Assembly (NCBI GenBank): GCA_020048295.1
Contig: JAIFMT010000146.1
Coordinates: 1-18,878 of the forward strand
Source: Rhodoferax sp.
GTDB lineage: Bacteria; Pseudomonadota; Gammaproteobacteria; Burkholderiales; Burkholderiaceae
Length of the DNA stretch: 18,878 nucleotides
Direction of reading: 5' to 3'
Made by a program: the position numbers and the translations under genes. Every line of letters starts with the position of its first letter. Position 1 is the first letter of the stretch. Positions 16,172 to 18,878 of the stretch are shown one piece after another. The notes below the pieces were generated by a model. It made no database searches and was not told the DNA's origin. It saw nothing but the letters and a program-made list of their open reading frames with translations.

Positions 16172-16678
16172 ATGCTCACCTTGCAATGGTCTGACTCACT
16201 GGCGCTGGGCCTGCCCGCCATGGATGCCACCCACCATGAGTTTGTTGACCTGCTGGCGCGTGTTGTTGCCGCACCGGATGCGCAGTTGCTGACACTTTGG
16301 CATGAACTCGTGGCGCACACCGACCAGCATTTTTGCCGTGAAGACAGCTGGATGACGCAGACCGGTTTTTCCAGCAGCAACTGCCACACCACCCAGCACC
16401 AGGTGGTGCTGCAGGTGATGCGCGAGGGAGCCAAGCGCGCCAGCCAGGGAGACCTGACCATCGTGCGGCAAATGGCCGACGAGCTGGCCATTTGGTTCCC
16501 GCAGCATGCCCAAAGCATGGACGCAGCGCTGGCGCTGCACCTGCGCAGCATTGGCTACGACGCGCAAACCGGCAAAGTCCACCTGCCGCAGGCGCTACCG
16601 CGCGAGGCCATCGAAGGCTGCCACGGCGCGGGCTGCGCCACCGGCGAAGAACTGGATTACCAGCTCGCCACCGCGTGA
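16172..16678 (+). CDS. Bacteriohemerythrin
   Basis: Bacteriohemerythrin is a soluble O2-binding protein with a non-heme di-iron centre, thought to store, sense or deliver oxygen in microaerobic bacteria. The 168-residue product carries all seven expected iron ligands: H22 (ATHHEF), H53 and E57 (HFCREDSWM), H72 and H76 (HTTQH), H112 and D117 (HAQSMD). The four-helix domain ends near residue 128. A 40-residue tail follows, with the motif GCHGAGC (C150, C155), which is not part of the core fold. An AGGAA Shine-Dalgarno is 7 nt before ATG. It is divergent from the 2-oxoacid oxidoreductase operon and sits behind two FNR-type boxes, which suggests expression when oxygen is low. There is no signal peptide, so it is cytoplasmic. 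Confidence 0.93.
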   Translation: MLTLQWSDSLALGLPAMDATHHEFVDLLARVVAAPDAQLLTLWHELVAHTDQHFCREDSWMTQTGFSSSNCHTTQHQVVLQVMREGAKRASQGDLTIVRQMADELAIWFPQHAQSMDAALALHLRSIGYDAQTGKVHLPQALPREAIEGCHGAGCATGEELDYQLATA

Positions 16679-16702
16679 AAGCCACCTTACTACCTGTCAC
16701 AA

Positions 16703-16766
16703 TGCTATTTTATATATAGCTATTAGCACAGGTGGTTAAAGGGCTAGAGGCTAATTTCTTATAAAT
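16703..16766 (+). repeat. Dispersed intergenic repeat, copy 2 (hairpin plus GGGCTAGAG core)
   Basis: This is the second copy of the 64-bp element found at 6235-6298, here on the plus strand. It has GCTAT-N7-ATAGC at 16704-16720 and the core GGGCTAGAG at 16741-16749, followed by TTTCTTATAAAT. It fills nearly all of the space between the convergent hemerythrin and serine hydrolase genes and touches the hydrolase stop codon. Confidence 0.75.
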
Positions 16767-17956
16767 CAGTCCAACACGGCGGCATACACCATGTTGCGAA
16801 ACAGCATGCGGTAATACTCGCGCTGATTGGGCGCTTGCAGCATCAGGCAGGCAAACAGCTTCAGTGCCGGATCGACAAAGAACGTGGTGCCAGCCAAACC
16901 GCCCCAAAAGTAGGTGCCTGCCGAACCCGGCACCGGGGCCACGCCCAATTGCTTGCGCACGGCAAAACCCAGACCAAAACCGTGGCCGGCCGGCAGCATG
17001 GCTTGCGAGCCACCAGCGGCCACCGGGATATCGCCCAGGTGATCGGTCGTCATGAAATCCACCGTGTGCGGCCCGAGCAGCCTTGCGCCGTCGAGTTCTC
17101 CCCGGTTCAGCATGAACTGCAAAAACCGCGCATAGTCATGCGCGGTTGAAATCAGCCCACCACCGCCAGATGCCAGCGCGGCATCGGTGCGCACGTCGAT
17201 CACCCGCATCTGCAGGCCACCTTCGGGGTCGCGGGCAAACGGCTCGGCAATATGACCGTGGTACCTCGCTGGAACATTGAACGCGGTGTCGGGCATGGCC
17301 AGCGGGTCAAACACGCGCTCCTGCAAAAAGTCTTGCAAGGGCTGGCCCGCCACCACCTCCACCACACGCCCCAGCACGTCGGTGGCGCGACTGTATTCAA
17401 ACACGCTGCCGGGCTCAAACATCAGCGGCAGGCCAGCCAGTTGTCGGGTGAATTCGGCCAGACTGCGCTCACGCGAGCCCAGCCGCAGCTGGCTGTACTG
17501 ACGCTGTACCGGGCCGCTGCCCAAAAACTCATAGGTCATGCCTGCGGTGTGGCGCAGCAAATCGTGCAAGGTGGCAGCACGCCGCACTGGTTGCAATTGC
17601 ACCGCATCACCCTGCTGCAGTGCCACCTGCTGCCCGGCAAACTCGGGCAGGTACTTGGCCACCGGGTCGGCCAGCAACAGGCTTCCCTCTTCCATCAGCA
17701 TCATCGCCGCTACGGAAACGATGGGCTTGGTCATGGAGTAAATCCGAAAGCGGGCATCGCGGTGCATTGCTTCACCCGTGGCCGGGTTGAGCAGACCGAC
17801 GCTGTCATGCAGAGCCAGCTTGCCGTGGCGCGCCACCACCACCACTGCACCAGGCAGGCGCTTGCGCGTCACTTCGTCGGTCAACACAGCCATCAGGCGC
17901 GCCAGCCGCTGGCTGCATAAGCCGATTTTTTCAGGAGCAACAATTTCTAATGACAT
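16766..17956 (-). CDS. Serine hydrolase, class C beta-lactamase fold (EstB-like)
   Basis: This is a cytoplasmic serine hydrolase of the beta-lactamase class C/penicillin-binding protein superfamily; many such proteins are esterases, and the substrate is unknown. With the ATG at 17956 it has 396 residues. Motif 1 is S74-M-T-K77 (IYSMTKP), motif 2 is Y188-S-R (FEYSRATDVLG), and the third motif region is WGGLAGTTF (351-359), the WGG type seen in EstB-like esterases in place of KTG. There is no signal peptide, which argues against a periplasmic AmpC. A GTG at 18025 would extend it by 23 residues, but those codons lie over the NtrC-like palindrome, and family members start at a sequence like MSLEIVAPEKIG. 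No good Shine-Dalgarno is seen for the ATG. It is convergent with hemerythrin and divergent from the amino acid transporter gene. Confidence 0.85.
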   Translation of the reverse strand: MSLEIVAPEKIGLCSQRLARLMAVLTDEVTRKRLPGAVVVVARHGKLALHDSVGLLNPATGEAMHRDARFRIYSMTKPIVSVAAMMLMEEGSLLLADPVAKYLPEFAGQQVALQQGDAVQLQPVRRAATLHDLLRHTAGMTYEFLGSGPVQRQYSQLRLGSRERSLAEFTRQLAGLPLMFEPGSVFEYSRATDVLGRVVEVVAGQPLQDFLQERVFDPLAMPDTAFNVPARYHGHIAEPFARDPEGGLQMRVIDVRTDAALASGGGGLISTAHDYARFLQFMLNRGELDGARLLGPHTVDFMTTDHLGDIPVAAGGSQAMLPAGHGFGLGFAVRKQLGVAPVPGSAGTYFWGGLAGTTFFVDPALKLFACLMLQAPNQREYYRMLFRNMVYAAVLD

Positions 17957-18007
17957 ATCAACCACGCTTTTATGTTGTGGAGTCAGCAAGACCTCCAGGA
18001 GCCACCC

Positions 18008-18024
18008 GGCACCACTTCGGTGCA
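18008..18024. promoter_or_regulatory. NtrC-like operator
   Basis: GGCACC-ACTTC-GGTGCA differs from the NtrC consensus TGCAC(C/T)-N5-GGTGCA at one position. It ends 7 bp before the sigma-54 element. That is closer to the promoter than the usual NtrC enhancer position of about -100 to -140; its centre would be near -43. Confidence 0.5.
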
Positions 18025-18031
18025 CCAGGCA

Positions 18032-18048
18032 TTGGCACGTTTACTGCT
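18032..18048 (+). promoter_or_regulatory. Sigma-54 (RpoN) -24/-12 promoter for the amino acid transporter gene
   Basis: TTGGCACG-TTTA-CTGCT matches the consensus YTGGCACG-N4-TTGCW at 12 of 13 defined positions, with GG and GC at the correct spacing. Transcription would start near 18059, leaving a leader of about 166 nt before the ATG at 18225. An NtrC-like palindrome lies directly upstream. Confidence 0.65.
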
Positions 18049-18136
18049 AACAATTCTGCTACCTCTGCGCTGGATCATCAAGAGCTCAAAGTGGCCCTTT
18101 GTCACTGTCAGCGCAAGCGTAAACCCCGATGCAGCA

Positions 18137-18150
18137 AGCCGCAGGCGGCT
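18137..18150. other. GC-rich inverted repeat in the transporter leader
   Basis: AGCCGC-AG-GCGGCT is a perfect 6-bp inverted repeat with a 2-nt centre. It is inside the leader predicted from the sigma-54 promoter. There is no T-run after it. Confidence 0.35.
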
Positions 18151-18166
18151 GTTACAGTGCGCCACT

Positions 18167-18186
18167 TGATGAATCCGGCTTCATCA
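18167..18186. other. 7-bp inverted repeat 38 nt before the transporter start codon
   Basis: TGATGAA-TCCGGC-TTCATCA is a perfect 7-bp inverted repeat with a 6-nt centre that itself holds CCGG. It could be a protein-binding site or an RNA hairpin in the leader. It ends 38 nt before the ATG. Confidence 0.4.
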
Positions 18187-18224
18187 TCGTGACACATTTT
18201 CATTGACCAACTGGAGTTACACAT

Positions 18225-18878
18225 ATGCGTTTTAACAAGTTCAAAACCATCGCTGTCGTTGCAGCGGCGCTCGGCACTCTGACCACCCTTCCCGCCCACG
18301 CTGGCAAGACACTCGACGGCATCAAGGCACGCGGCGCGGTCGTCTGCGGTGTCAACACCGGCCTGGCCGGCTTTGGTGCTGCAGACTCGGCTGGCAAGTG
18401 GAGCGGTCTGGATGTCGATGTATGCCGCGCCATTGCGGCCGCCACCTTGGGCGACCCGGAAAAAATCAAATATGTGCCGCTGAACGCCCAGCAACGCTTC
18501 ACCGCGCTGCAGTCGGGCGAAATTGACGTGCTGTCACGTAACACCACCTTCACCCTGACCCGCGATGCCTCCCTGGGCCTGAACATGACCGCCGTCACCT
18601 ACTACGACGGCCAGGGTTTCATGGTGCCGGTCAAGAGCAAGATCAAGAGCGCCAAGCAGCTCAAGGGCCAGACAGTGTGCGTGCAGTCGGGCACCACCAC
18701 CGAGAAGAACCTGACTGATTACTCCAAAGCCGCTGGCCTAGGCATCAAGCCGGTGGTGTTTGAGCAACTCGAAGCCGCTGAAAACGCCTACTTTACTGGC
18801 CGATGCATTGCCTACACCACCGATGCCTCTGGCCTGGCCTCGACCCGCAACAAAGTGGCCAAGGTGCCCGCCGACCAC
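18225..18878 (+). CDS. Amino acid ABC transporter substrate-binding protein (partial, first 218 codons)
   Basis: This is the periplasmic amino-acid-binding component of a polar/general amino acid ABC importer (AapJ/BztA-like). The product begins MRFNKFKTIAVVAAALGTLT, a signal peptide of about 26 residues with a likely cleavage after PAHA. The mature part opens GKTLDGIKARGAVVCGVNTG, then SGLDVDVCRAIAAATLGDP, QQRFTALQSGEIDVLSRNTT and YYDGQGFMVP, which are characteristic of the general L-amino-acid-binding subfamily. Family members have about 340 residues, so about a third is missing at the right edge, where permease and ATPase genes probably follow. A GGAG Shine-Dalgarno lies about 9 nt before the ATG. 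The sigma-54 element and NtrC-like palindrome upstream suggest nitrogen-limitation control. Confidence 0.93.
   Translation, partial: MRFNKFKTIAVVAAALGTLTTLPAHAGKTLDGIKARGAVVCGVNTGLAGFGAADSAGKWSGLDVDVCRAIAAATLGDPEKIKYVPLNAQQRFTALQSGEIDVLSRNTTFTLTRDASLGLNMTAVTYYDGQGFMVPVKSKIKSAKQLKGQTVCVQSGTTTEKNLTDYSKAAGLGIKPVVFEQLEAAENAYFTGRCIAYTTDASGLASTRNKVAKVPADH

Noticed and set aside
17957..18025. GTG start that would extend the serine hydrolase by 23 residues
   Set aside because: The added residues are not typical of the family, and the codons coincide with an NtrC-like palindrome. The downstream ATG fits homologs.

Overview
The window is GC-rich bacterial chromosome with dense coding, almost certainly a betaproteobacterium of the Comamonadaceae (Rhodoferax/Polaromonas/Acidovorax type). 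This rests on protein character, the isc gene order, and a short intergenic repeat with the core GGGCTAGAG that I recall from that family. Species is not determined. No tRNA, rRNA, insertion sequence, phage gene or CRISPR array was seen.

Layout. (1) 1-3964, minus strand: the iron-sulfur cluster assembly operon iscR-iscS-iscU-iscA-hscB-hscA, with hscA cut by the window edge and a clear type-1 IscR operator upstream of iscR. (2) 4020-7665, minus: uvrB (nucleotide excision repair) and, upstream of it, an HD-GYP-type protein with an N-terminal DUF3391-like domain; a 64-bp dispersed repeat lies between them. (3) 7960-10857, plus: a class II, B12-dependent ribonucleotide reductase (nrdJ). (4) 10911-15944, minus: a four-gene 2-oxoacid oxidoreductase operon (gamma, alpha, beta, then a FAD/NAD(P) oxidoreductase fused to a ferredoxin-like tail), followed by a universal stress protein. 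(5) 16172-16678, plus: a bacteriohemerythrin, divergent from the oxidoreductase operon. (6) 16766-17956, minus: a class C beta-lactamase-fold serine hydrolase. (7) 18225 to the right edge, plus: the start of a periplasmic amino-acid-binding ABC transporter protein.

Much of the window concerns oxygen and iron-sulfur chemistry: Isc assembly, an oxygen-independent ribonucleotide reductase, an Fe-S 2-oxoacid oxidoreductase, a universal stress protein and an O2-binding hemerythrin. The 227-bp region between the oxidoreductase operon and the hemerythrin carries two FNR/Anr-type boxes, each placed about 29-30 bp upstream of a -10-like hexamer facing the hemerythrin. This suggests low-oxygen control of the locus.

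At the right end, the amino acid transporter gene is preceded by an excellent sigma-54 -24/-12 element and, just upstream of it, a palindrome with one mismatch to the NtrC operator. This points to nitrogen control. The most rewarding parts of the window are these regulatory regions, the self-contained NAD(P)-coupled oxidoreductase, and the pair of dispersed repeats with a conserved small hairpin.
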